From positions 2,108,001 to 2,172,000 of the forward strand of contig NZ_CP132942.1 of assembly GCF_040359615.1 (NCBI RefSeq): DNA of 64,000 nucleotides. The letters are read 5' to 3'. The DNA is from Tunturibacter psychrotolerans (GTDB lineage Bacteria > Acidobacteriota > Terriglobia > Terriglobales > Acidobacteriaceae). Position 1 is the first letter of the stretch, and each line of letters starts with the position of its first letter. The notes under the pieces are model-generated. The model was not told where the DNA came from, did not search any database, and saw only the letters and a list, made by a program, of their open reading frames with translations. Positions 51,526-64,000 of the stretch are shown here, piece after piece. The translations under genes and the position numbers were made by a program.

Positions 51526-52692
51526 GTGGCGATGGAACGAAGGGGAAGGTTGCGGCGGTCGGTTGCAGTGGGTGCCGCGATGATTTTGCCGGTCTTTACT
51601 GGCTGCACGGGATTTTTTCCTCCAGTCAATAATTCTGGTGGTGGAACTGGTGCGACGGGGAACCAGGTGTACGTCTTGAATCAGACGACGAAGTCTGTGA
51701 GTGGATTCGTTGTGGGGACGGGGACGCTGAAGGCCGTGAACAACTCGCCGGTCACGCTTGGGTCTCAACCATTTGCTGAGGTTGTAACTCCGAATAATGC
51801 GTTTCTTTATATTGCGGGGCAGGCATTGATCAGCTTATATTTGATCAACTCCGACGGATCGTTAAGCGCGCCGAGCGGCGGCGCCGAGCAGAATGCGGTG
51901 ACTGCTGCTTCGCTGGCGGTTTCACCGGATGGGCAGTGGCTGATTGCGCTGGATAGCCTTACGCAGCAGCTGGACATTTACCAGATCAATTCGTCGACTG
52001 GGGCGTTGACGGCGGCGGCTGGATCGCCTGCAGCCTATCCAATCCCTTCGGGATCCGGTACGTGGCAGCCATCGATGGTTCAAGTTTCGCCGGACGGGAC
52101 GCTGATTTTTGCTGCCCTGGGCACTGCGGGCGATGCTACCTTCACGTTCAACACAACGACGGGATTGGCTACGAGCAGCCAACATCTGCCGAATGTGAAT
52201 GCGAGCACGGGCGATTATGCACTGGCCGTCGATCCGAAGACTGCCTACTTGTACATTGCGCGGAGCGGGACTAATGGTGGAGTTGCGGTGTACATCATTG
52301 GGTCGGGAGGGACGCTGAATTCGGTCACGGGTTCGCCGTTTGCCGCGGGAAATGGGACGCAGTCGGTCGTACTGGATAGTACGGGGACTTATGTGTATGC
52401 GGGAAATCGAACGGGTGGCACGATCTCCGGGTATACGATTGTCGCGGGAACAACTCAGGCGGCTTTGACGTTGAACCCGCTGAGCGGGTCGCCATATTTG
52501 AGTGGGACTTCGGTGCAGTCATTGGGGATCGACAGAACGGGCAAGTATCTGTTGGCGGCGGCGGTTGGCGGCAGCCCGGACCTGACGATGTACAGCTTCG
52601 ACATTACGACTCCAGGCAAGCTGGATCCGGCTACGAGCATCGCTACGGATACAGATCCTGCAGGGGCTGTCGCGGTGGCGCTAACGCATTAG
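51526..52692 (+). CDS. Lactonase-type beta-propeller lipoprotein
   Basis: The 388-residue product has a lipoprotein signal ending in VFTGCTG and a chain of propeller blades such as GNQVYVLNQTTKSVSGF, AVSPDGQWLIALDS, QVSPDGTLIFAAL and AVDPKTAYLYIAR, each starting with a SPDG-like turn. The fold matches the 6-phosphogluconolactonase/YncE-type beta-propellers, which are common in this phylum as surface lipoproteins; enzyme activity is not shown by any clear active-site motif. The start may be GTG at 51526 or ATG at 51532. Confidence 0.85.
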   Translation: MAMERRGRLRRSVAVGAAMILPVFTGCTGFFPPVNNSGGGTGATGNQVYVLNQTTKSVSGFVVGTGTLKAVNNSPVTLGSQPFAEVVTPNNAFLYIAGQALISLYLINSDGSLSAPSGGAEQNAVTAASLAVSPDGQWLIALDSLTQQLDIYQINSSTGALTAAAGSPAAYPIPSGSGTWQPSMVQVSPDGTLIFAALGTAGDATFTFNTTTGLATSSQHLPNVNASTGDYALAVDPKTAYLYIARSGTNGGVAVYIIGSGGTLNSVTGSPFAAGNGTQSVVLDSTGTYVYAGNRTGGTISGYTIVAGTTQAALTLNPLSGSPYLSGTSVQSLGIDRTGKYLLAAAVGGSPDLTMYSFDITTPGKLDPATSIATDTDPAGAVAVALTH

Positions 52693-52786
52693 CGGCTGCG
52701 TTTCTGCCTGGGGCGCAGGTGTTGGAGTTGGTGCGTGGGTTATGGATTTGACGTGGCCGCCGTTAGTATGGAGATAGTGTTGTGCT

Positions 52787-54061
52787 GTGACGCGGAGTTT
52801 CAGGGCTATCGTTTCTTCTTCTCGACAATTCGATTTCGTGCGGTACTTTTCGCGGGTTTGCAGCTTCGTAGCGGTTTCGATGGTGCTAATTGCGGGCGGG
52901 AGTGGCTGCTCGCGGCTGCGGCCTAAGCCGCCAGCACAGTACGTGTATGTGACGGCGAAGCAGACCTTTCTGCGCGACAGGGTGGCAGCGGTGTCGAATC
53001 GCACGGCGACGGTGGAGAATGGCGATCGGCTTGAGGTGCTTGATCGCGGGCGGCGATTTGTGAAGGTGCAGACGGCCAAGGGTGAGCAGGGTTGGATCGA
53101 CGAGAAGGTGGTTGCGACCCAGGACGTCTTCGACGAGTTTGAAAAGTTGAAGCAGGATCACAAGGCTGATCCGGTGGTCGCGTCTGCGGTGGTGCGGGAT
53201 GAGGTTTACATGCATGCCAAGCCTGGCCGCGATACGGAGAGGTTCTTTCGGCTGGCGGAGGGCGAGAAGCTGAAGCTGTTGGCGAGGGCGACGCTGGCTA
53301 AGCCGGTGCCTCCGGGAACGCGAGTGGCTAAGGCCGTACCTGCTTCTGCGGCGCCTGGTGCGAGCGTAAATGGTGTAGTGGCGAAGGGTGCGAGGGCTGT
53401 TGGGACTACGGCTGAAGCGGCGCCGGAGGAGCCTGTGCCGCCGGCGATGGAGGACTGGTGGCTGGTGCGTGACTCCAAGGGCGATACGGGGTGGCTTTAT
53501 AGCAGGATGATGGATGTGGATGCTCCTGACGCTATTACGCGGTACTCCGAGGGGCAGAGGATTGTGGGATCGTATGTTCTGACGACGGTGAACGATCCCG
53601 AGGCCGAGCAGGACGACAAGAATATTCCGATCTACGTGACGGTATTGAGCCCGTATAAGGCTGGGCTGACGTATGACTTCGATCAGGTTCGCGTGTTTAC
53701 CTGGAACGTGAAAAAGCATCGTTATGAGACGGGATATCGCGACAGGAATATCGAGGGATATTTGCCCGTCGATGTGAAGATGGCGACCGATCCCTACGGA
53801 AAGTCGCCAACGGCTACTACGCCGGCGCCAACCTTCTCGTATCGAGTATTGGCGGATGATGCGGGGCCGGTGATTCCGGATCCGGTGACCGGAGCGATTG
53901 TGCCGGGTAAGACGGTGCTGAAGACCTATCGGCTGGAGAGCAATCTGGTGCGACGGGTGCTTCAGCCGGGAACGACTGCGCCGGGAGAGGCTCATCCGGA
54001 GCCTTTGTCGGACAAGAAGAAGGCGGCGGCAAAAGGCGGCAAAGGAAAAAAGAAGAGGTAG
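52787..54061 (+). CDS. SH3-domain lipoprotein
   Basis: The 424-residue frame begins at a GTG; a lipobox (VLIAGGSGCSRL) suggests a lipid-anchored mature protein, and an ATG at 52880 could be the true start. It contains an SH3b domain (about residues 52-110: VTAKQTFLRDRVAA...GEQGWIDE) and a second one split by an Ala/Pro-rich insert (VYMHAKPG...WWLVRDSKGDTGWLYSRM). The C-terminal domain (IVGSYVLTTVND onward) is unrecognised. The end is Lys-rich (KKKAAAKGGKG). A cell-wall role is likely but inferred. Confidence 0.82.
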   Translation: MTRSFRAIVSSSRQFDFVRYFSRVCSFVAVSMVLIAGGSGCSRLRPKPPAQYVYVTAKQTFLRDRVAAVSNRTATVENGDRLEVLDRGRRFVKVQTAKGEQGWIDEKVVATQDVFDEFEKLKQDHKADPVVASAVVRDEVYMHAKPGRDTERFFRLAEGEKLKLLARATLAKPVPPGTRVAKAVPASAAPGASVNGVVAKGARAVGTTAEAAPEEPVPPAMEDWWLVRDSKGDTGWLYSRMMDVDAPDAITRYSEGQRIVGSYVLTTVNDPEAEQDDKNIPIYVTVLSPYKAGLTYDFDQVRVFTWNVKKHRYETGYRDRNIEGYLPVDVKMATDPYGKSPTATTPAPTFSYRVLADDAGPVIPDPVTGAIVPGKTVLKTYRLESNLVRRVLQPGTTAPGEAHPEPLSDKKKAAAKGGKGKKKR

Positions 54062-54102
54062 GGTCGGCCTGATATCGATTGCGTGCGTGAGTCGAAGTGA
54101 CT

Positions 54103-54891
54103 ATGAGCGATCAGGAGGAGCGGCTGTTTGGTGGGAATGTGGCGGATGCGGTGGTTCGCGTCGGCGCGACCGTTCGCAAGCCTGTGACCGAGGCGACGAG
54201 TAGCGTTGAAGCGTTTCTGGAACATCTCTTCGAGGTTGGATTCAGAGGGGCTCCGCGAACATTGGGCCGGGATGACAAGAGGCGTCATGTACTGGAGTAT
54301 GTGCCGGGAGCGACTCAAGAGCCTTTCTCGTACACCAGTGAGGAGTTGGGGCGAGTGGGGCAGCTGATTCGAGAGTTTCACGCGGCTGCGAAGAGTTTTG
54401 TTCCGCCGGAAGGGGCGCTATGGAAGGTTGTCATCGGGCCCGACGCGGAAGAGTTGATATGTCATCATGATCTTGCGCCGTGGAATTTGGTTCGGGGTGG
54501 AGACCGGTGGGTCTTTATCGATTGGGATGGGAGCGGGCCCGGGTCGGTTCTGTGGGATGTGGCTTATGCGGCGCAGACCTTTGTACCTTTGATCCATGGT
54601 GGAGAGCCTGCTGTGGATGCCTCGCGGCTACGTTGCTTTGTGGATGGGTATGGTCTGGATCGATCGCAGCGTGAGAAGTTGCCTGAACTGATGGTCGCTC
54701 GAACGAGAGCGATGTTTGAATTGGGGGAGCGCGCTGCGATCACTGGGGAGCAACCGTGGGCTCGACTGCACGCGGAGGGCCATGGCAGTCGTCATTGGAG
54801 GCAGGCTGCGGACTATGTCGAGCGTCATCTGGAGATCTGGAGAGATGCGCTGCTTGCTGGCTTTGACGATGATTGTCGCGGTCAGGCGTAG
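54103..54891 (+). CDS. APH-type phosphotransferase (aminoglycoside/choline kinase fold)
   Basis: The 262-residue product has the kinase-like fold of the APH family: a degenerate N-lobe with VVRVGATVRKPV, then ICHHDLAPWNLVRGG, the catalytic loop with the catalytic Asp and downstream Asn, and VFIDWDGSGPG, the metal-binding Asp. It probably phosphorylates a small molecule. True resistance activity is not implied; the closest relatives are uncharacterised. It converges with and overlaps the aminotransferase gene by 10 bases. Confidence 0.88.
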   Translation: MSDQEERLFGGNVADAVVRVGATVRKPVTEATSSVEAFLEHLFEVGFRGAPRTLGRDDKRRHVLEYVPGATQEPFSYTSEELGRVGQLIREFHAAAKSFVPPEGALWKVVIGPDAEELICHHDLAPWNLVRGGDRWVFIDWDGSGPGSVLWDVAYAAQTFVPLIHGGEPAVDASRLRCFVDGYGLDRSQREKLPELMVARTRAMFELGERAAITGEQPWARLHAEGHGSRHWRQAADYVERHLEIWRDALLAGFDDDCRGQA

Positions 54892-56048
54892 AAAGCTGTG
54901 ATGGCGTCGACTACAGATTGTTGTTCGTCTTCGCGCAGCTCTGGGTACATGGGAAGTGCGAGAACTTCATGGGCGGCGGCTTCGCTGATGGGGAAGTCTC
55001 CCTGCTTGTAGCCAAGGTGAGCCAGGCTGGTTTGCAGGTGCAGGGGGACAGGGTAGTAGATCTCGCTGCCGATTTTTTGTTCTGTTAGGTAGCTGCGGAG
55101 TTCGTCGCGGCGGGGAGCGCGGATGACGTATTGATGAAACACGTGTCCGGCGCGCGGGTCGGTGATGGGGAGGACGACTCCTTCCTTTGCCGTGTCGGCA
55201 GTGAGGTTCGCTTTGCGGAGGAGTTGATCGTAGAAGAGAGCGTGCTCGCGGCGCTGCTGGTTCCACTTGGGCAGGTAGCGGAGTTTGACCTCGAGGACGG
55301 CAGCCTGAATGGAGTCAAGGCGGGAGTTCCAGCCGATCTCCTCGTGATAGTACCGGCGGCGCATGCCGTGGGCGCGGAGGATGCGGGCGTGGTCGTCAAT
55401 CGCGGCGGACGTAGTGGTGACGAGGCCGGCGTCTCCCATGGCGCTTAGATTTTTAGTGGGATAGAAGCTGAAGGCGGCGGCATCGCCGAGGGCTCCTGCG
55501 GGGACTCCGTTCCATGTGGCTCCGAAGGCCTGCGCGGCGTCTTCGATGAGGAGGAGGTCGTGACTTTGTTTCAGCGTGGTGAATTGGTCCCAGTCGGCGC
55601 ACTGGCCGTAGAGGTGGACGGGGAGGACGGCCCTGATGTTTTTGGTTGGGCTGGAATGTAAAAGCTCTTCCACCGAGACCGGGGAGAGGTTGAATGTAGT
55701 GGGGTCAATGTCAGCTAACAGAGGTGTTGCGCCGCAACGGAGGATAGCGCTGACCGTGGCGAAGAAGCTGAAGGGGGTTGTGATGACGGCGTCGCCGGGG
55801 CCGACGTTGGCAGCGGCCAGGGCGAGCCAGATGGCATCCGTGCCGCTAGCGCAGCCGATGGCGTGGGGCACGGCACAGACGACGGCTGCAGCGAGCTCGA
55901 AGCTGGTGACCTGGGGGCCGAGGATAAAGTGCTGCGAGGCGCATACAGCTTCGATGGAGTTCAGTATTTCCTGCCGGAGGGTAGCGAACTGGCGGGAGAA
56001 GTCAAGCATTGGAACGGGTTGCGAGTTACGGAGGGTCACATTTGCCAT
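54882..56048 (-). CDS. DegT/DnrJ/EryC1/StrS aminotransferase
   Basis: The 388-residue PLP enzyme has CASGTDAIWLALAA, TTPFSFFATVSAIL, the phosphate-binding LIEDAAQAFGATWNG, the Schiff-base Lys in FSFYPTKNLSAMGDAG, and FNSRLD-like GWNSRLDSIQAA. Such enzymes make amino sugars for surface polysaccharides. Ends are convergent with the phosphotransferase gene; no sugar operon lies around it. Confidence 0.94.
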   Translation of the reverse strand: MANVTLRNSQPVPMLDFSRQFATLRQEILNSIEAVCASQHFILGPQVTSFELAAAVVCAVPHAIGCASGTDAIWLALAAANVGPGDAVITTPFSFFATVSAILRCGATPLLADIDPTTFNLSPVSVEELLHSSPTKNIRAVLPVHLYGQCADWDQFTTLKQSHDLLLIEDAAQAFGATWNGVPAGALGDAAAFSFYPTKNLSAMGDAGLVTTTSAAIDDHARILRAHGMRRRYYHEEIGWNSRLDSIQAAVLEVKLRYLPKWNQQRREHALFYDQLLRKANLTADTAKEGVVLPITDPRAGHVFHQYVIRAPRRDELRSYLTEQKIGSEIYYPVPLHLQTSLAHLGYKQGDFPISEAAAHEVLALPMYPELREDEQQSVVDAITAFYA

Positions 56049-56300
56049 GGTATATCGCTCGTATGTAGCTGTGGGGACAGCGCCAGACTTTCATTCTGCA
56101 TTGCAATGCGTCTAACGAAGTATTGCGTTCGTCTCTACAATGTGGCGAGGCAATTTGATTATTGCCGTGGATGCTCGTATTGTTGACAGTCTTGGCTTTA
56201 GGCTTAGCCGTTGGATGCGCTGAGTTTTGTTCTAAAGCCGATGGGTCACGGCAAACGCTCATTGCAGTATGAACATTTTTGGACAAAGGAGATCGGCCCC

Positions 56301-56624
56301 ATGGAATCAAAGCCGGCACAGAACATTCAGGATACTTTTCTCAACACAGTGCGAAAAGACAAGAGTCCGATCACGATTTACCTGGTAAGTGGCGTGAAGC
56401 TAACGGGGAAGATTCGGTCGTTCGATAAATACTCCGTGCTGCTGGAGAACAACAGCCAGGAGCAACTGATCTTCAAACATGCGATCTCGACTGTAGTGAG
56501 TGGACGCGCGGGAGTACATGGCGATGTGCGGACCGACGTGAAGCCAGAAGTGCGGGCGTCGGTAGGTTCGGCTCCGGCTACTGGCGCGCCAGTACAAGAA
56601 GCGACAGGGACCCAAGGCCGTTAG
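56301..56624 (+). CDS. hfq: RNA chaperone Hfq
   Basis: The 107-residue product has the Hfq Sm fold: [40 protein letters not shown] and [12 protein letters not shown], the second Sm motif, with KHAIST. It binds small RNAs and mRNAs. The C-terminal 35 residues are a non-conserved Ala/Pro tail. AAGGAG is 10 bases before the ATG. hflX follows with a 3-base gap. Confidence 0.97.
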   Translation: MESKPAQNIQDTFLNTVRKDKSPITIYLVSGVKLTGKIRSFDKYSVLLENNSQEQLIFKHAISTVVSGRAGVHGDVRTDVKPEVRASVGSAPATGAPVQEATGTQGR

Positions 56625-56627
56625 CCG

Positions 56628-58082
56628 TTGACAACTGAAGGTGCGAAGATCGGTGGAGTGAAGCCCACGAGACGCAGTCTGGTCGAAGCGCAAGAGGCAG
56701 CGGCACGCCAGGCGCGGGGAGGTCTGTCGCAGGCGGAACGTGCAGTGTTGGTGGCTGTGGAGTTTACCGGTGAGCGGCGAAAGCTGACAGTGGCGGCGCG
56801 GCTGGCAAAGACTGCAGCGGCGGTTTCGGCTGGGACCGCATTGGAGGGTGGTGATTCTGTTTCTGCCCCGAAAGGTGCCGCGGACCTCGACTTTGATGCT
56901 TCGCTCGCAGAGTTTGAAGAGCTTGCGAGGAGCGCGGGCGCCGAAGTCGCAGCCACCCTCATCCAGCGTCGGCCGAGGCCCGATCCGGCGACACTGGTAG
57001 GGCACGGAAAGCTTGAGGAGATCGATGGCGTGATTGCCTCGACGGGGGCAGATCTGGTGCTGTTCGATCATGATCTTTCGCCGTCGCAGTTGCGAAACCT
57101 TGAGGCGAAGTTGCCGTGCCGAGTGATTGATCGAACGCAGTTGATTCTGGATATCTTTGCAAGACATGCACGGACGCGAGAGGGCCAACTGCAGGTGGAG
57201 TTGGCGCAACTGGAGTATCAGCTGCCCCGGCTGGCTGGACGCGGCAAGGCGATGTCCCAGTTGGGCGGTGGTATCGGTACACGCGGGCCAGGTGAAACGC
57301 AGCTAGAGACGGATCGACGGAAGATCAATCTGCGGATCGATCACGTGAAAGAGCAACTGGAGTCGGTGCGGCGAATTCGCCGGCAGCAGAGGCAGCGAAG
57401 AGAGGCGGTGCCGGTGCAGGTGGTTGCGTTGGTGGGCTATACCAACGCGGGCAAGAGCACGCTCTTCAATGCGTTGACCGAGGCGGGGGTGTTGGAGTCG
57501 TCACGGATGTTTGCGACGCTCGATCCTAAGCTTAGGCAGTTGACACTCCCTTCGCGAAGGAAGATTTTGCTCTCGGATACGGTGGGATTTATTCGTAACC
57601 TGCCACACACGCTGGTGACCAGCTTCCGGGCGACGCTGGAGGAGGTGGAGCGAGCGGAACTTCTGCTGCATATTCGCGATGCGTCAAGTCCGATGGTGGA
57701 AGAACAGAAGACGCAGGTCGAGAAGGTGCTCGCCGAACTGGATGTTTCGAAGAAACCCGTGATTGAGGTGCTGAACAAGATCGACCTGGTCGGGGACCAC
57801 GAAGGTATGCCCATGGGAGCGCCCGGAAGCGTGGCCGTATCTGGCCTGAAGAAGCTGGGGCTCGATCATTTGATGGCAGCGATCGATGCGGCGTTGGTAG
57901 TGGATCCGCTGGTTGAGATGCAGTTTCGCCTGCCTCAGTCGGAGGGGGCGGTGTTGGCTGCGCTGGAAGCTGGAGCTGTCGTCGAAGGGAAGCGCTTTGA
58001 GGGAAATCTGGCCTTTGTTACGGCACGAGGGCCGGCTTCGTTGCTGAACAGGTTTAGGAGATTTCGTGAAAAGGTTCGTTGA
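56628..58082 (+). CDS. hflX: GTPase HflX
   Basis: The 484-residue protein has the HflX N-domain ([51 protein letters not shown]) and a G domain with P-loop [14 protein letters not shown] (about residue 270) and [19 protein letters not shown] gives NKxD. It binds ribosomes and can split stalled ones. The start is a TTG. The N-terminus carries about 65 extra residues relative to short forms. Paired with hfq, as in many bacteria. Confidence 0.95.
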   Translation: MTTEGAKIGGVKPTRRSLVEAQEAAARQARGGLSQAERAVLVAVEFTGERRKLTVAARLAKTAAAVSAGTALEGGDSVSAPKGAADLDFDASLAEFEELARSAGAEVAATLIQRRPRPDPATLVGHGKLEEIDGVIASTGADLVLFDHDLSPSQLRNLEAKLPCRVIDRTQLILDIFARHARTREGQLQVELAQLEYQLPRLAGRGKAMSQLGGGIGTRGPGETQLETDRRKINLRIDHVKEQLESVRRIRRQQRQRREAVPVQVVALVGYTNAGKSTLFNALTEAGVLESSRMFATLDPKLRQLTLPSRRKILLSDTVGFIRNLPHTLVTSFRATLEEVERAELLLHIRDASSPMVEEQKTQVEKVLAELDVSKKPVIEVLNKIDLVGDHEGMPMGAPGSVAVSGLKKLGLDHLMAAIDAALVVDPLVEMQFRLPQSEGAVLAALEAGAVVEGKRFEGNLAFVTARGPASLLNRFRRFREKVR

Positions 58083-58105
58083 GCCCAGAAAAGCCTCTTA
58101 ACTAG

Positions 58106-58158
58106 CATAGGCCGCCTGATGGGGAGCGGAGGTGGTGTCCCCAATCACGCGACCTATG
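58106..58158. other. Two-tier stem-loop downstream of hflX
   Basis: CATAGGCCGC and GCGACCTATG form a 10-base stem with one mismatch, enclosing a second stem GGGGA/TCCCC. It starts 24 bases after the hflX stop. It lacks a T tract, so it is not a typical terminator. The rest of the 370-base gap before atpF' is described separately. Confidence 0.4.
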
Positions 58159-58268
58159 TGACCCAGATCTTAGGGTCCAGGTGGTACTTGTCAGTCTAGT
58201 CCTTTGGTTCAGGAAGTCAAAGGGAAGTTGAAATTATCTGCACTGAGGCTGGGCTACGGCAATTGCGC

Positions 58269-58338
58269 GAATATCGTTCAACGTGGGCGATATTCATCAG
58301 ATACTTGGTTGACACTGTTGTAATCGCTTTGCTAAAAC
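58269..58338 (+). promoter_or_regulatory. Putative promoter of the ATP synthase operon with upstream inverted repeat
   Basis: TTGACA at 58309-58314 is a perfect -35 box; 18 bases later TAAAAC, preceded by TGC, is a fair extended -10. Just upstream GAATATCG and CGATATTC (58269-58276, 58288-58295) are perfect inverted 8-base arms, a possible regulator site. It is about 115 bases before the first atp gene. Confidence 0.45.
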
Positions 58339-58450
58339 TAGGTGTACCTCGAACTAACATGCAGCGCCTGCGCCAGTATTTTCTGGAACACGGTAGCGGT
58401 GTGAGACCGCTCACTACAGGACTTCCAAGCGGCCCCGGCCGACCCCATTC

Positions 58451-58918
58451 ATGGATCAGATACTGAATCAACTCGGTGAACTTGTGCTCGGCTCTGTGCC
58501 GACTATTGTTCTGTTTATTTTGCTAGTGGCAGCTTATGGATTGCTGGTTCGACGACCATTGGATCGTGTGCTGGCTGAGCGGCGTGCTCGTACCTCAGGT
58601 GCGATTGAACAGGCGCGCAGAGCGATTGCAGCGGCTGAGGCTGACACTGCGGCTTACGAAGAAAAGTTGCGCAACGCCAGGGCCGAGATATTTCAGATGC
58701 GCGATAAGAGGCTGAAGCAGTGGAACTTGGAGCGGGAAGCAGCCTTGGCCCAGGCGCGTCAGCACATGCACGATCGCGTTAGCGGAGCCAAGGTGGAGAT
58801 TGAGCAGAGTGCGCATGAGGCTCGACTCCAAATCGCAGGAATGAGCGAGGAGTTGAGCTCGCGCATTGTTAGTGCGTTGCTTCCAGCCGATGTGCGGGCG
58901 ACGGAGGTGGCGCAGTGA
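58451..58918 (+). CDS. atpF: F0F1 ATP synthase subunit b' (b-type)
   Basis: The 155-residue product has an N-terminal membrane helix (TIVLFILLVAAYGLLV) and a long charged coiled-coil region, the b-subunit layout; RRPLDRVLAERRARTSGAIEQA is the typical start of the stalk. With the next gene it forms the heterodimeric peripheral stalk. First gene of the operon; subunits a and c are not encoded here. Calling this one b' and the next b is a convention. Confidence 0.9.
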   Translation: MDQILNQLGELVLGSVPTIVLFILLVAAYGLLVRRPLDRVLAERRARTSGAIEQARRAIAAAEADTAAYEEKLRNARAEIFQMRDKRLKQWNLEREAALAQARQHMHDRVSGAKVEIEQSAHEARLQIAGMSEELSSRIVSALLPADVRATEVAQ

Positions 58919-59637
58919 AGATTTCTTTTGTGAAGCGGCTACTGCCAGCCGCAATCCTGATGGGTTTGTTGTTCCTGCCGGTGTGCCATCTGAGGGCGCA
59001 GGACTCGGGCGCTACCAAGGTGGATGCCGGACATGATGCGTCTGAGAACGTGTCGTCGGAGCAGGGCAAGCAAGAAGAAGATGAGAACGACAAGTATCTT
59101 CATTCAACAGCCGTTCGTGCGTTAGGTGCAAAAGCTGGCTTGAACGCGGAGCAGGCGGCTACCGCGTTTACGGTTGCGAATTTTGTAGTTCTGGCGGCAC
59201 TCGTTGGCTGGTTCCTGGCGAAAACTTTGCCCAAGACGTTCCGCGATCGAAGCACGGCGATCCAGAAGCAATTGGTGGATGCGCGAACGGCGACCGAAGA
59301 TGCCAATGCTAGATTGCGCAGCGTGGAAGATCGGTTGAGCAAGCTGGACGGTCAGATTGCGGCAATGCGAGCCCAGGCAGAGAAGGATTCCACGCTTGAC
59401 GAGCAGCGCATTACTGCGAGCGTGGAAGAGGAAAAGCAGAAGATTCTGGCGACGGCGGAGCAGGAGATTGCTGCTGCGACGGCGCTGGCGCAGCGTCAGA
59501 TTCAGCAGTACGCAGCAGAGCTTGCCATTGAGCAGGCAGCGCATAAGTTGGTGGTGACGGCGGAGACCGACCGGCTGTTGGTACAGAGTTTTGCCCAACG
59601 GCTTGCAGGTGGCGACTCGAAGAAAGGACAAAACTGA
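58915..59637 (+). CDS. atpF: F0F1 ATP synthase subunit b with signal-like N-terminus
   Basis: The 240-residue product is longer than usual for b (about 160). It opens with a signal-peptide-like helix (LLPAAILMGLLFLPVCHLRA) and about 50 acidic residues, then the true membrane helix (FTVANFVVLAALVGWFLA) and the coiled coil (TFRDRSTAIQKQLVDARTAT). The GTG start overlaps the previous stop (GTGA). The extra segment would lie in the periplasm and is unusual. Confidence 0.9.
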   Translation: MKISFVKRLLPAAILMGLLFLPVCHLRAQDSGATKVDAGHDASENVSSEQGKQEEDENDKYLHSTAVRALGAKAGLNAEQAATAFTVANFVVLAALVGWFLAKTLPKTFRDRSTAIQKQLVDARTATEDANARLRSVEDRLSKLDGQIAAMRAQAEKDSTLDEQRITASVEEEKQKILATAEQEIAAATALAQRQIQQYAAELAIEQAAHKLVVTAETDRLLVQSFAQRLAGGDSKKGQN

Positions 59638-60176
59638 TGTCGGTCCTTTCCTTGCGGTACGCTCACGCGTTTGCCTCGGTGGCGGCTTCCGCCAATCTGA
59701 ATGCCGCCGTGGCGGAACAACAGCTCGGCGATTTTAGTGGGACGCTGGCCGGAAGCCACGATCTGCGTGAAGTGTTGATGAATCCTTCAATCGCTAACGA
59801 GCAGAAGTTGAAGGTGCTTGACGCAATTGCAGCGCGCATAGGGATGTTTCCGCAGGTGAGGAATTTTATTGCGGTGATTATGCATCACCAGCGTCTTGGT
59901 GAGTTGAACGAGATTTTGAGTGAATACCACCTCGTTGCAGATGAGCAGGCCCATGTGGTTGAGGCGGAGATTACGAGTGCCCGTCCGCTGAATGACCAGG
60001 ATCGTACGGAGCTCGAGGCTCAGGTTGTGAAACTCGCTGGAGGGCGCGTTAAGGCTACCTATCATCAGGATGCGACGCTGCTGGGCGGCGCAGTCGTCCG
60101 CCTCGGGTCTACGGTGTATGACGGGTCGATCCGGGCACAGTTGCAGCAGTTGAAGCAGAAGCTTGTGAACGCCTAG
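59637..60176 (+). CDS. atpH: F1 ATP synthase delta subunit
   Basis: The 179-residue delta subunit has the YAHAFASVA N-terminus, SHDLREVLMNPSIANEQKL and the C-terminal DATLLGGAVVRLGSTVYDGSIRAQLQQL stretch. It joins the stalk to the top of F1. Its ATG shares one base with the previous stop (TGATG). Confidence 0.95.
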   Translation: MSVLSLRYAHAFASVAASANLNAAVAEQQLGDFSGTLAGSHDLREVLMNPSIANEQKLKVLDAIAARIGMFPQVRNFIAVIMHHQRLGELNEILSEYHLVADEQAHVVEAEITSARPLNDQDRTELEAQVVKLAGGRVKATYHQDATLLGGAVVRLGSTVYDGSIRAQLQQLKQKLVNA

Positions 60177-60229
60177 AGCCCTAACCGGTGATGGCGCTAG
60201 TTTTTCAAGATTTGACACGAATCGAGTAG

Positions 60230-61786
<1,557 letters not shown>

Positions 61787-61789
61787 AAC

Positions 61790-64000
<2,211 letters not shown>

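Noticed and set aside
58263-58466. A 67-codon frame with a hydrophobic stretch just before the atp operon
   Set aside because: It starts with TTG without a ribosome site, crosses the putative promoter and overlaps the first atp gene; no family resemblance.

Overview
The window is a GC-rich chromosomal segment of ordinary core and accessory genes, most likely from the Acidobacteriota (an Edaphobacter/Granulicella/Terriglobus-like member of the Acidobacteriaceae). The best taxonomic clue is a tandem leader RNA upstream of nadA that matches what I remember of the nadA motif (NAD+-I riboswitch), a class reported only from Acidobacteriota. A bc complex clustered with a caa3 oxidase, a menaquinone-type UbiE/MenG and PASTA and TonB-receptor families common in soil acidobacteria agree with this. 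No phage, transposase, integrase, CRISPR array or plasmid function was seen, so this looks like stable chromosome.

Layout: 1-4.6 kb holds a truncated M24 peptidase, fbp, a tRNA-Ala and a polytopic glycosyltransferase-like protein. From 13.0 down to 4.8 kb the minus strand carries one respiratory cluster: cytochrome oxidase subunits II (with heme c), I and III, a fused membrane subunit, a diheme lipoprotein cytochrome c, Rieske protein, a cytochrome b-c fusion and CtaG. Then follow dinB, tRNA-Gly, a C-terminal processing protease, a SurA-like foldase and an HD/OB nuclease (13-19.4 kb). A MarR/DUF1398 operon with a perfect palindromic operator lies at 19.7-20.6 kb, followed by an amidohydrolase, unknown secreted proteins and an old yellow enzyme.

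25.5-29.8 kb is an aroC-def-small membrane protein-fmt-rsmB operon (shikimate end step, translation initiation and rRNA methylation). 29.8-37.6 kb has a PASTA protein, a TonB-dependent receptor with a small Cys/His-rich partner, a cupin, a cation efflux pump and an MFS carrier. 37.6-41.9 kb has ubiE, a small membrane protein, aroB and nadB. 42-46.3 kb has a TerC protein and a tatA/B-tatC-M28 peptidase operon. 46.5-48.3 kb is the riboswitch-nadA-DUF2203 unit. A PerR-type regulator interrupted by two frameshifts precedes a catalase. After envelope and sugar-related genes (50-56 kb) come hfq-hflX and the ATP synthase operon (b', b, delta, alpha, gamma, beta), cut off by the window edge inside atpD.

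Points most worth a second look: the nadA leader, whose second aptamer helix overlaps the nadA ribosome binding site; the decayed or recoded perR next to katA; and two copies of an intergenic element with three hairpins, two of whose stems differ in sequence but keep pairing.
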